From assembly GCA_009692745.1 (NCBI GenBank), contig SHYO01000016.1, positions 1 through 39,230 on the forward strand: DNA of 39,230 nucleotides. The letters are read 5' to 3'. Both the position numbers and the translations under genes were made by a program. The DNA comes from Chloroflexota bacterium (lineage in GTDB: Bacteria > Chloroflexota > Anaerolineae > Epilineales > SHYO01). Below are positions 1 to 7,733 of this stretch, piece by piece; position 1 is the stretch's first letter, and each line of letters opens with the position of its first letter. Under the pieces are notes generated by a model that saw nothing but the letters and a program-made list of their open reading frames with translations, ran no database searches and was not told where the DNA came from.

Positions 1-1278
1 AATGCCATAGGGGTGGATCTGGGCATGCAAGTAGCCGTATTATCGATAGTGTCAGTGGCGGGCTTCTTTGGTAGTAAGTGGTCTATGCGGGGGCCGGGAC
101 GGAGAGTAGATGGGGGGGGTACCTTAAGTGAACATCAGGAAAGCGGAGAACTAGACGGTAGAAAGCGCCTGGTTTATATATGCACTGGCCTATTATTAAT
201 TTATCTGGCCTGGCAAATACTCTATGTGATCCTCATGGCTATGGGCCAGCCACTTACGGTCTGGGACGCCTGGTCGAGTTGGGGGATGAAGGCGCGGACA
301 ATTTTTCTGGAGGGGCATATTACGCAGGCTACCTATGGGGATCCCAGCCGGGCCAGTACTTTACCCTACTATCCGCTCTTCATCTCTCTGATAGAAGCCT
401 GGCTTTATAGATGGCTCGGTGCGCCGGATGACCGCTGGGTGGGGATAATTTATCTGTTGTTTTACCTGGCGCTGGGAGGCGTTTGCTATTCGGCTGGGCG
501 GCGCTACGCTGGTGCGGGGCGCCTCTTTAGCCTAAGCTTGGCGATCACAGTTATGGCCATTCCTACAATGACAGGATTGGCAGCTTTCAGCTTTACCGAT
601 TTGCCCCTGGCGGTGGTTATGACAGTAGCGGCTGTCTACCTGGTGGCCTGGCTGGAACAAGCGCAGTACCCTGCGCCTGAAGTGCAGTACTCTGCACCGG
701 GGACTCTGGTGCTGGCGGCGTTAGCTGCCGGTTGGCTACCGTCGATAAAGCGTGAGGGCATGGTTCTGGTAGCGCTCCTATGCCTGGCAATGGTAATCGT
801 ATGTGGCTGGAAGCGCCAGAACTTGGACCGGGTGGGACTGGGAATTGGAGCACTGGTATTGGCGACCGTTCTGTTGTCCGGTCCCTGGTGGTTTTTTATC
901 AGCACGGTAGGAAAGGTGAACTCTGATTTCCTACAGCCCAACCTGGAAATACTACCGAGCTTGGTGGGCCGGCTGCCCATTATTGGCCTAATGGTGCTGA
1001 ATATTCTGCTCAGCCGGGACTGGGCGTACATCTGGCCTCTGGTGGGATTGTGCGCTATTTGTCTTTGGTTTACCGGGAGGCTAAGATCCGGACCGCCACG
1101 CTGGGGGACTGGCTTAATATTGCTGGTCGCTTATATGTACCTGGGCCTGATGGGCCTGAGTTATATTTTTTCAGTATATACGCCATATCAAGCGCATGTT
1201 GCCAGTTCCTTCTACCGGCTGGCAGCCCAGGTGGTACCTCTGCCGGTATTATGGCTTGGATATCATCGCTCATGGTAA
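1..1278 (+). CDS. Multi-pass membrane protein, GT-C/GT39-like, 5' partial
   Basis: Hydrophobic protein with about ten predicted membrane spans. The reading frame is open to the first base of the window. The GTG at 13 and the ATG at 25 are only possible starts, so the gene probably begins upstream. After the first span comes a periplasmic-type loop with WDAWSSWGMKAR. Loops of this kind, with an acidic residue after span one, occur in polyprenyl-phosphate-sugar dependent glycosyltransferases (GT39/ArnT-like, GT-C fold), and the neighbouring sugar genes fit. I cannot identify donor or acceptor. A short hydrophilic insert near residues 215-230 is encoded by two small palindromes (661-697). The stop at 1276-1278 overlaps the ATG of the methyltransferase at 1272, which suggests translational coupling. 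The family assignment is inference; that it is a membrane protein is clear. Confidence 0.7.
   Translation, partial: NAIGVDLGMQVAVLSIVSVAGFFGSKWSMRGPGRRVDGGGTLSEHQESGELDGRKRLVYICTGLLLIYLAWQILYVILMAMGQPLTVWDAWSSWGMKARTIFLEGHITQATYGDPSRASTLPYYPLFISLIEAWLYRWLGAPDDRWVGIIYLLFYLALGGVCYSAGRRYAGAGRLFSLSLAITVMAIPTMTGLAAFSFTDLPLAVVMTVAAVYLVAWLEQAQYPAPEVQYSAPGTLVLAALAAGWLPSIKREGMVLVALLCLAMVIVCGWKRQNLDRVGLGIGALVLATVLLSGPWWFFISTVGKVNSDFLQPNLEILPSLVGRLPIIGLMVLNILLSRDWAYIWPLVGLCAICLWFTGRLRSGPPRWGTGLILLVAYMYLGLMGLSYIFSVYTPYQAHVASSFYRLAAQVVPLPVLWLGYHRSW
661..697. repeat. Two tandem 21-bp palindromic units inside a gene
   Basis: Unit one is GCGCAG-TACC-CTGCGC (661-676). Unit two is GTGCAG-TACT-CTGCAC (682-697). 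Each is a perfect 6-bp stem with a 4-base loop, and the start-to-start distance is 21 bp. The two stems differ by a compensatory pair (C/G against T/A). The units are in frame and encode AQYPAPE and VQYSAPG in a hydrophilic stretch of the membrane protein. Confidence 0.75.
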
Positions 1279-2048
1279 GCTTTCTGGATCTGGAAGCATA
1301 CCTGGGTGGTGAATATCTCCATCCTGGCAGCCGGGCGGCGACGGAGATCTTGCTTCGATATCTCCAGATAAGGCCCGGTGAGTACGTCTTAGAGATAGGT
1401 TGTGGTACCGGGGCCACCGCCGCGCTCGTTTCCCGGCGGATAGGAACGTGCGTGATAGGGATGGACTTATCACCTGTCATGTTGGCGGCCAGTCGGGTAC
1501 GGCAAACGGTTCACTTGGTCCAGGCAAATGGAAACCACCGGCTGCCTTTTCAAGACCAGGTTTTTGACGTGCTTTACGCCGAGTCAGTGGTAGCTTTGCT
1601 GGATGCCCCTGGTCTGATACACGAGGCAGTACGGGTACTACGCCCAGGTGGCCGGTTGGCGTTTATCGAGAGAATCTGGAAGCCCTCTGTCACACCGGCA
1701 TTGGCTAAAGAGATTAACACACTCTCGATAAGGTTGTTCGGCATTCCCGCCGCCACCGATCGCATCTATGATGTCAAGAGCTGGCTGGATATCTTGCGCA
1801 GTGCCGGTCTGGTGGATGTGCAGGCTGTGGCTGTGGATGCCATTCTACCAGCCAGCCCCGACAAGGTGAGTACTCTCCCGCGAGTACTCTCGCGCCTGTG
1901 TCTTCGCGCGAGGCGCGCATGGCGCTACGTGTGCCATCCTGCTCTGCTGGGCCGGTCTCTGTACTATAAGAATATAATCCGGCAGACAACTACCTACTGG
2001 TCTTACCTCGAAAGCTATTTCTTCTTCGGCCAAAAGGCCGGCGGTTGA
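1272..2048 (+). CDS. Class I SAM-dependent methyltransferase
   Basis: About 258 residues from the ATG at 1272, which overlaps the upstream stop; an ATG at 1251 is an alternative. Motif I, VLEIGCGTG, lies near residues 39-47, followed by GMDLSPVMLAASR (motif II region) and VLRPGGRLAFIERIW (post-motif III), typical of the Methyltransf_11/UbiE-like fold. It probably methylates a small molecule or a glycan/lipid intermediate, given the glycosyltransferases on both sides, but the substrate cannot be read from sequence. The C-terminal part is basic and carries a short stretch, KVSTLPRVLSRL, encoded by two more AGTACT-centred palindromes (1866-1894). The gene ends 15 bases before the ATG of the GT4 gene, so the three genes are probably one transcript. 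Confidence 0.85.
   Translation: MVSFLDLEAYLGGEYLHPGSRAATEILLRYLQIRPGEYVLEIGCGTGATAALVSRRIGTCVIGMDLSPVMLAASRVRQTVHLVQANGNHRLPFQDQVFDVLYAESVVALLDAPGLIHEAVRVLRPGGRLAFIERIWKPSVTPALAKEINTLSIRLFGIPAATDRIYDVKSWLDILRSAGLVDVQAVAVDAILPASPDKVSTLPRVLSRLCLRARRAWRYVCHPALLGRSLYYKNIIRQTTTYWSYLESYFFFGQKAGG
1866..1894. repeat. Two tandem 14-bp AGTACT-centred palindromic units
   Basis: GTGAG-TACT-CTCCC (1866-1879) is followed directly by GCGAG-TACT-CTCGC (1880-1893). The second is a perfect stem that extends to 6 bp with C1879/G1894. The first has one mismatch. They share the TACT loop and the AG/CT closing pairs with the units at 661-697, and again lie in frame inside a gene. Confidence 0.65.
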
Positions 2049-2063
2049 CGGTTGCTCGCACCT

Positions 2064-3257
2064 ATGCGCCTCGCTCTTATTACTCCCGGGTTTAGCGCCG
2101 ACGAACAGGATTGGTGTATCCCTGTTCTGTTGGACCTGGTGCGCGAGCTGGCGCGGCAGCATGAGGTTCACGTTTTCACCCTGAGGTATCCGCAGCGCCA
2201 GGGAACGTATCAGATCTACGGGGCAACAGTGCATGCGCTGGGCGGGGGGCAGGCAGGTGGAGTTAGGAGAATACCTCTGCTAACCAGGGCGCTGGCCGAA
2301 ATCATCCGCCAGGCCGGACCCCACGCCTTCGATTTGCTGCACGGGTTGTGGGCCGATGAGCCGGGATTTCTGGCGGTGTTGGCCGGACGTCTGCTCAACG
2401 TACCGGCTATCGTCTCCCTCTTAGGCGGTGAGCTGGTGGGCTATCCCGAGATTAGCTACGGTGGCGAGTTAAGCCGGGTAAACCGGTGGATGGCGCGCTG
2501 GTGCCTGCCACGAGCGGCCTGTGTGACCGCCGGTTCAACCTCCCTGTGCCGGCTGGCCGATGCTTACCTGGCGGCTCGATGTCCCTCCCGGACAGGTTCT
2601 GTGCAGTGGCTACCACTGGGTGTGGATACAAGGATATTCCATCCTGCAGCAGGGCCGGCGAAATTTGCCACCGCTAGCGTTCTGACGCCAGTACCCGGCA
2701 ATATGGCGGCAGGAGAGATTAAGCTGCTGCATGTGGCATCCCTGGTCGAGGTGAAAGACCAGGTGACGCTGATACGAGCTTTTGCCCAAGCCCGGGAAAG
2801 GTTAGTCGCGCCGGATGTACACCTGCACATCGTCGGTGCAGGACCGCTGCGGGAATTCCTGTCGCAGCTTGTGCTGGATCTCGGTATAGGAGAGCATGTG
2901 ACTTTTCACGGCTCTGTGTCTCATGAAAATCTGCCGGCGTACTACCGCGCTGCCGATCTATGCGTCATAAGCTCGCGCTTTGAGAGCCAGGGGATGGTGC
3001 TACTCGAAGCGGCTGCCTGCGGCCGGGGTACCGTTGGTACTGCGGTGGGTCTCTTGCCCGACCTGGCGCCCGCTACGGTCGCCGTGCCGATAGGCGATCC
3101 GGCCGCTCTGGCTGCAGCGCTAGTGCAGGTGCTCGCACACCCAAAGGTATGCGCCGCGATGGGGCAGATGGGCCTGAAGATGGTTCAATCCCGTTTTACG
3201 TTAGAACACCAGGTGGCGGAGCTAGCTGCTTTATACCGCAAGATGCGAGTACACTAA
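2064..3257 (+). CDS. GT4-family glycosyltransferase (GT-B fold)
   Basis: About 397 residues from the ATG at 2064; a TTG at 2052 is a weaker alternative. The N-terminus, MRLALITPGFSADEQDW, is the usual Rossmann start of group 1/GT4 enzymes. The C-terminal nucleotide-sugar domain holds HVASLVEVKDQVTLIRAFA, HIVGAGPLREFL, and the EX7E motif in FESQGMVLLEAAACG. Such enzymes add a sugar, with retention, from a nucleotide-sugar donor to a lipid-linked or protein-linked glycan on the cytoplasmic face of the membrane. Donor and acceptor are unknown. It is the last gene of the plus-strand sugar group and converges on the tungstate operon with a 46-base gap in which I see no clear terminator. Confidence 0.9.
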   Translation: MRLALITPGFSADEQDWCIPVLLDLVRELARQHEVHVFTLRYPQRQGTYQIYGATVHALGGGQAGGVRRIPLLTRALAEIIRQAGPHAFDLLHGLWADEPGFLAVLAGRLLNVPAIVSLLGGELVGYPEISYGGELSRVNRWMARWCLPRAACVTAGSTSLCRLADAYLAARCPSRTGSVQWLPLGVDTRIFHPAAGPAKFATASVLTPVPGNMAAGEIKLLHVASLVEVKDQVTLIRAFAQARERLVAPDVHLHIVGAGPLREFLSQLVLDLGIGEHVTFHGSVSHENLPAYYRAADLCVISSRFESQGMVLLEAAACGRGTVGTAVGLLPDLAPATVAVPIGDPAALAAALVQVLAHPKVCAAMGQMGLKMVQSRFTLEHQVAELAALYRKMRVH

Positions 3258-3303
3258 GAGAGACCTCTGAGATCACTCGTTCTGCTAAAGAAGAGCCAAT
3301 ACG

Positions 3304-4635
3304 CTATGCCGGGCTGTGCTTGGTGGGAATCAGGTGAACGCCGGAGGCTTTAAAGGTGAGAAATACTGGCTGTCCGGGTTGCAACGCCAGGTCTGCCATT
3401 GAGCGCCGGGTAATCAGAACCCGCATGGGGATATCTCTATTGGGTGTACCACAATCCACCGTAACCCTTACCAGGGGACCGTGGATCTCCAGGCGGGTAA
3501 TATGTCCGCTGAGGCTATTGCGGGCGCTGGAGAGAGGCTCGCGCGGGGGATTATGCTCAGTCCCTGAGCCGGAATCTGCTGGGGTCTTAGCCAGAGGGAC
3601 AGAGCTCGTGGAAGCGGAGGTCGTGCTCTGTCCCTGAGCCGTGAGAGTGATATCTTCTGCCTGGATGCAAACTAACACAGATGTGCCTGTAGGGAGGTCG
3701 GAAACAGCCTCGATCATCGGAGTGAATGGCGTCAGAACATTAGGTGAGTACTCTCGTCCGGCATTGGCGGACGGCCAATTGCCGGAGCCGGTCTCAGCGC
3801 CGAGTATACTCAGAGTGTAACTATTGCTTGCCCTGTCCTGGGTTATCTGGATATGGGCTATCCCTTCCTCCTGGTTTTGAATCCGGCCCGGCAATATGTT
3901 TTCAATGCCGAGGAAGGCAGCCACTGCGGCATTGGCAGGTGCGGCGAAGACCTGGGCCGGGTGGCCCATCTGTGCTAAATGTCCGGCCAGCATCACACCT
4001 ACCCTGTCTCCCAAAGTCAGGGCTTCATTGCGATCGTGCGTCACAAATAAGGTCGTCTGGCCTGTTTCATGCAGGATAAGCGCCAGGCTATCGACGATTT
4101 CAGCTCTGGTGGGCGGGTCCAGGGCGGAAAAAGGCTCATCTAACAATAAGACTTCTGGTTGTAGGGCAAAGGCCCGCGCCAGACTGGTACGTTGGGCTTC
4201 CCCCCCGGAAAGGTGGCGGGCTTGTACCTTTGCCAGGTGGGCAACGCCGAAGCGCTGTAGCCAATTCTTAGCGCGCTGCCGGCTCTCTGCTGTAGGTACG
4301 TGACGCAGATTCAGGCCAACCTGCACATTTTCTGCCACTGTCATATCCAGGAGCAACGGTTCCTGGAAAACCATAGCCATCCTGCGCCGGATCGCTACCA
4401 GATCCTGCCCTCTGGCTGTGGCTTCGATCCCTGCAATCCGGATGGTACCCCGCACCGGCTTCTGCAGCAGGGCCAGCGTCTGCAACAAAGTGCTTTTGCC
4501 AGCGCCATTGGGTCCCATAATGGCCAGGAGTTCCCCTTTATGTATGGCCAGGTAGGGAACGTCCAGCACAGTGCGGCTCCCTCGACGTACTTGCAGATCT
4601 TTTATTTCGAGTAGCGGCGGCTCATCAATTTCCAT
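3304..4635 (-). CDS. tupC: Tungstate/molybdate ABC transporter ATP-binding protein
   Basis: About 443 residues from the ATG at 4635; a GTG at 4653 would add six. ABC landmarks are Walker A GPNGAGKST (about 41-49), Q-loop VFQEP, signature LSGGEAQR (about 142-149), Walker B VLLLDEP, D-loop SALDP and H-loop VTHD. The C-terminal segment from about residue 375 (HITRLEIHGPLVRVTVDCG to VFLTFKASGVHLI) is a TOBE-like domain, as found in oxyanion importers where it senses the anion. Between them is a long Ser/Thr/Pro-rich linker, making the protein longer than the usual 350 or so residues. The linker contains an AGTACT-centred hairpin (3744-3757). It powers the TupB permease and is the last gene of the operon. 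The tungstate rather than molybdate call rests on the TupA and TupB neighbours. Confidence 0.85.
   Translation of the reverse strand: MEIDEPPLLEIKDLQVRRGSRTVLDVPYLAIHKGELLAIMGPNGAGKSTLLQTLALLQKPVRGTIRIAGIEATARGQDLVAIRRRMAMVFQEPLLLDMTVAENVQVGLNLRHVPTAESRQRAKNWLQRFGVAHLAKVQARHLSGGEAQRTSLARAFALQPEVLLLDEPFSALDPPTRAEIVDSLALILHETGQTTLFVTHDRNEALTLGDRVGVMLAGHLAQMGHPAQVFAAPANAAVAAFLGIENILPGRIQNQEEGIAHIQITQDRASNSYTLSILGAETGSGNWPSANAGREYSPNVLTPFTPMIEAVSDLPTGTSVLVCIQAEDITLTAQGQSTTSASTSSVPLAKTPADSGSGTEHNPPREPLSSARNSLSGHITRLEIHGPLVRVTVDCGTPNRDIPMRVLITRRSMADLALQPGQPVFLTFKASGVHLIPTKHSPA
3744..3757. repeat. AGTACT-centred short hairpin in the tupC linker
   Basis: GTGAG-TACT-CTCGT has the same layout and loop as the 1866 unit. 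The stem closes only with two G-T wobble pairs on the plus strand. It encodes part of the low-complexity linker of the ATPase (REYSPN on the minus strand). A perfect palindrome GAGTATACTC lies close by at about 3806-3815. Confidence 0.45.
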
Positions 4636-4671
4636 GAGGGTTGCTAATTCCACTATCCCGGTGCAGGTTCA

Positions 4672-5370
4672 TTACCGGGGACGGTCACGTTGTTGAATAT
4701 AGGTCAGGACGATGTTTACCAAAAGCATCAGGAGCAGCAAGATCAGGCTCAAGGCGATAGCCAGGGCAAAGTTTCCCTTGCTCGTCTCCATCACTGTGGC
4801 CGTGGTCAAGACGCGGGTCTCTCCCAGGAGATTGCCGCCAACCATCAACGAGGCTCCAACCTCAGAAATAACCCCGCCAAAGCCGGCCATAGCAGCGGCC
4901 AATAAAGGCAAGCGGGCTTCCCTGATGAGGAGCCACAGTCCCTGCCAACGGTTAGCTCCCAAAGCCTGAATTTGCAGGCGTAACTTGGGATTGAGTGCCT
5001 GCACCGCCGCTAAGGACAATCCTGCGACAATGGGGGCAGCAATGATAATCTGGGCAATCACCATGGCCTGGGGCGTATAAAGCAGGTGCAGATCGCCTAG
5101 TGGCCCATTGCGCCATAAAAATATGGTCACGAACAGACCAACCACCACGGGCGGAAGACCCATACCGGTGTTGATCAGGGTGATCAAGATGCGTCGCCCC
5201 GGGAAGCGGGTCAATGCCATCCCTGCTCCTACGGGGATCCCTACTACTAAACTGATCAGCGTGGCAAGCCCTGAGATTTTGAGCGAGAGCCAGGTGATCC
5301 GCCATAACTCCGGGTCACGGGTAACGAGCAACCGCCAGGCTTCCCGGATACCATCTAAAATCAGGTCCAT
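4672..5370 (-). CDS. tupB: Tungstate ABC transporter permease
   Basis: 232 residues, a typical length for TupB. It has five to six membrane spans and the binding-protein-dependent transport fold. The coupling-helix (EAA) motif region reads ALGANRWQGLWLLIREARLP, followed by GFGGVISEVGASLMVGGN, which is highly characteristic of TupB/WtpB-type oxyanion permeases. It forms the membrane channel that takes tungstate from TupA and is driven by the downstream ATPase. The start ATG at 5370 lies 9 bases after the tupA stop, and the stop is 36 bases before the chosen ATPase start, consistent with one operon. No defects seen. Confidence 0.9.
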   Translation of the reverse strand: MDLILDGIREAWRLLVTRDPELWRITWLSLKISGLATLISLVVGIPVGAGMALTRFPGRRILITLINTGMGLPPVVVGLFVTIFLWRNGPLGDLHLLYTPQAMVIAQIIIAAPIVAGLSLAAVQALNPKLRLQIQALGANRWQGLWLLIREARLPLLAAAMAGFGGVISEVGASLMVGGNLLGETRVLTTATVMETSKGNFALAIALSLILLLLMLLVNIVLTYIQQRDRPR

Positions 5371-5379
5371 GAAATTGGG

Positions 5380-6387
5380 TTAATTATCATCCGGCTTGCC
5401 GGCATCCGGGAAGAATAGAGCTTGTCCATACTTATCCTTGCCGAACTCACTGATGACCTTCTGGGTCTCAGGTGCTACCATGAAGTCGGCAAAGGCTGTG
5501 CCCCCTACGGCATTAATCTTGGTTGACTTAGCCGGGTTAACTTCAATTACATGGTAGATATTTAGCAGCAGTGGATCGCCTTCTACCAGCAATTGTGAGG
5601 CAAGGTGTGCCTTATTGGCCAGGTAGGTGGCTCGATCACTAATAGTGTAGCTATTTTTCTCGGAGGCTACATTTAAGGTGGCGCCCATGCCCTGGCCGGT
5701 TTCCAGGTACCAGGATTGACCCTTGGGGGTAATATTTATCATTTTCCACAGCTTGAGCTCAAGCTGGTTGGTGCCAGAATTATCGCCACGGCTGGCGAAG
5801 GTGGCTTTGCTGGAGGCGATCTGTGTCATGGCTTTCGCAGCCTCTTTCACATCTTTGATCTTTGCCGGGTCTGCCGCCGGACCCAAGATAATAAAATCAT
5901 TATGCATTACCAGGCGCCGCCGCGTCCCATTGTTCCCTTGCATAAATGTCTTTTCCGAGTCCGGAGCATGGACCAGCAAAACGTCTGCCTCGCCCTTTTC
6001 GCCCATGCTGAGAGCCTGGCCGGTGCCTACAGCAATAGTCTTGACTTTGTAGCCGGTTTGCTTCTCGAAGAGGGGTGCCAGAACATCCAATAGTCCAGAA
6101 TCCTGGGTACTGGTTGTGGTGGCTACAATGATTTCAGGGTTTGCAGGAGCGTTGGGCTTGGTAGCAACTGCAAAGGCTATCGTTGGTGCGGTAGTAGGTG
6201 TAATGGTAGGTGTCTTGGTAGGGGCGATAGTGGATGCCGGTGCTGTGGTAGCTGTAGCGGGGGCGGCAGTGGAGCTTTGGGGACTGCAGCCGCTGATGAA
6301 TAAGACCATCAGTACAACCAGGATTCCCTGCTGTGCCTGGCACAGCGTCGTGCCGTGGGTACGCAACAGATGGCGATAGGGTCGCAT
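5380..6387 (-). CDS. tupA: Tungstate-binding lipoprotein of ABC transporter
   Basis: 335 residues from the ATG at 6387. The frame stays open upstream to 6525 and into the regulator gene, but the ATG at 6387 has a good ribosome site (AAGGAAG, 9 bases away) and places a lipoprotein signal at the N-terminus. The lipobox is LFISGC, with Cys34 as the lipidation site. A Thr/Pro/Ala-rich spacer follows (about 35-80). The binding domain opens with ATTTSTQDSGLLDVLAPLF and continues with GTGQALSMGEKGEADVLLVH and MHNDFIILGP, the recognisable TupA pattern with the TTTS and GTGQAL anion-contact loops. It captures tungstate outside the membrane for TupB and the ATPase. The operon is probably controlled by the adjacent GntR-type regulator. 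Confidence 0.92.
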   Translation of the reverse strand: MRPYRHLLRTHGTTLCQAQQGILVVLMVLFISGCSPQSSTAAPATATTAPASTIAPTKTPTITPTTAPTIAFAVATKPNAPANPEIIVATTTSTQDSGLLDVLAPLFEKQTGYKVKTIAVGTGQALSMGEKGEADVLLVHAPDSEKTFMQGNNGTRRRLVMHNDFIILGPAADPAKIKDVKEAAKAMTQIASSKATFASRGDNSGTNQLELKLWKMINITPKGQSWYLETGQGMGATLNVASEKNSYTISDRATYLANKAHLASQLLVEGDPLLLNIYHVIEVNPAKSTKINAVGGTAFADFMVAPETQKVISEFGKDKYGQALFFPDAGKPDDN

Positions 6388-6481
6388 CGTGACATTCTTC
6401 CTTTCCCTGCTGGGTACAGCTAGAAGGCGGTAAATCGACGCCAAGCTGTATGGCAGGGCAGGGATGACTGCTGTGGACGAT

Positions 6482-7651
6482 TTAGCTATCGATAATACGC
6501 ACATTTCCGATTTGCCGGGTATCATATCCGCCTAATGTGGCTACTGTCTGGGAAAATTCTGCACTTTGCAACAGAGGGACCAGGGTTGCGAAGCGAACCT
6601 GATTTTCACCGGTATCTACCCAGGCTAACTCATAGATTTCGTCGGTTACAGGGATGAAATCCAGGTGCCACACTGACGCCGCAGCCCGGACGCCCAATCC
6701 TACGTCTGCTTGTCCGGTGGTGATGGCGTTTGCCACGGCCAGATGGGTGGTATGAATCTGGTCGTAACCGGCAACCTGGTGCGGGTCAATGCCGTTCGTG
6801 TGGAACAGGTGGTCTAATAGCAGGCGGGTGCCTGACCCCAACTGGCGATTGGCGATACGGATATTAGTCCGGGTAAAATCCATGATATGGGTGATGTGTT
6901 GGGGATTTCCGGCCGCTACGATAAATCCGACCTGTCGCCGGGCCAAAGTGACCAGGCAAACACGCCGGCCGGGAAATAGGCGACGGATTGTGGGCCGATT
7001 GTACTCTCCTGTCTCTATATCCATCAGGTGGCAACCGGCTAGGTGGGCTGTGTCCTGGGCCAGGGCCATAAGACCTGCCAGGCTGCCGACAAAGCGCGTT
7101 TCCAGGTGTATTGGCGGGCGGGTTGAGCGTAAGTGGTGGGCCAGCAATTCCACTACTAGATCATGGCTGCCGGAAAATACGAGGTCGGATTTTGCTTCCG
7201 TTTCCGGAGGTGTAGTACCCTGTTGGGCTAACTCCCGCCAGCGAGCCAGGGCCATGACAAAAGCGGCCTCGATTTCTCCGGGTGGATAGCCATTACCCAC
7301 CATTTCTAAGAGAATACTTTCCACCCGGTTAACCAGCCGGGCCTGGCGCAGCAGAGATCCAGTTTCCTGAAACACTGCGTTATCTACCGCGATGGAAAGG
7401 TTTTCCGTCTGGCGTACTTGTGTACCTTTGCCTGACCGGGTAATCAGCAAACCATCTTGCTGCAACAGACTATAGGCGCGGGCGACAGTACCGGGTGTGC
7501 AGGCCAGCATGCCGGCCATAGTTCTGACAGTAGGCAAAGAGGAACCGGGGGACAATTCGCGACGAACGATCTGGTCGCGAATTGCAATCGCAATGCGTTG
7601 GTACAGAGGAATAGAGGTATCTTTTGAGATTGCCAGGATGAAAGCTGCCAA
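6482..7651 (-). CDS. GntR-type regulator with solute-binding-like domain
   Basis: 389 residues from the TTG at 7651. A longer frame reaches a GTG at 7693, but that codon overlaps the -10 box, so it cannot be the start. The TTG has an AAGGA ribosome site 8 bases upstream. The N-terminal winged helix (about residues 10-75) reads PLYQRIAIAIRDQIVRREL, then LPTVRTMAGMLACTPGTVAR. The C-terminal domain (about 150-380), including VFSGSHDLVVELLAHHL and GSGTRLLLDHLF, resembles the periplasmic-binding-like domain of COG1910 molybdate/tungstate sensor proteins. I infer that it senses the oxyanion and controls the tup operon of which it is the first gene. A 94-base gap separates it from tupA. Confidence 0.85.
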   Translation of the reverse strand: MAAFILAISKDTSIPLYQRIAIAIRDQIVRRELSPGSSLPTVRTMAGMLACTPGTVARAYSLLQQDGLLITRSGKGTQVRQTENLSIAVDNAVFQETGSLLRQARLVNRVESILLEMVGNGYPPGEIEAAFVMALARWRELAQQGTTPPETEAKSDLVFSGSHDLVVELLAHHLRSTRPPIHLETRFVGSLAGLMALAQDTAHLAGCHLMDIETGEYNRPTIRRLFPGRRVCLVTLARRQVGFIVAAGNPQHITHIMDFTRTNIRIANRQLGSGTRLLLDHLFHTNGIDPHQVAGYDQIHTTHLAVANAITTGQADVGLGVRAAASVWHLDFIPVTDEIYELAWVDTGENQVRFATLVPLLQSAEFSQTVATLGGYDTRQIGNVRIIDS

Positions 7652-7671
7652 TAGATATATCCTTGTACCGT

Positions 7672-7685
7672 TTGTATGGATACAA
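7672..7685. promoter_or_regulatory. Perfect palindrome, candidate regulator operator
   Basis: TTGTAT-GG-ATACAA is a perfect 6-2-6 palindrome lying directly downstream of the -10 box of the regulator promoter, across the expected transcription start. A partial second half-site (CTTGTACC) is next to it at about 7661-7668. The position fits repression by the GntR-type regulator itself. Confidence 0.6.
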
Positions 7686-7712
7686 GTATACACGATTGAC
7701 AGAGCTTGTCAA
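7685..7712 (-). promoter_or_regulatory. Sigma-70-type promoter of the tungstate operon
   Basis: Read on the minus strand: -35 TTGACA (7712-7707), 16-base spacer, -10 TATACT (7690-7685). The -35 is also one arm of an inverted repeat, TTGACA-N5-TGTCAA (7696-7712). Transcription would start near 7679, about 28 bases before the TTG start codon. Confidence 0.7.
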
Positions 7713-7733
7713 TTGGGGCGCGGCAGCCGGGGG

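Noticed and set aside
6388-6525. Longer N-terminus of tupA reaching into the regulator gene
   Set aside because: It would hide the lipoprotein signal 46 residues inside the protein; ATG 6387 has a good ribosome site.
7654-7693. GTG at 7693 as the start of the GntR-type regulator
   Set aside because: It overlaps the -10 box of the promoter, so it would not be on the transcript.
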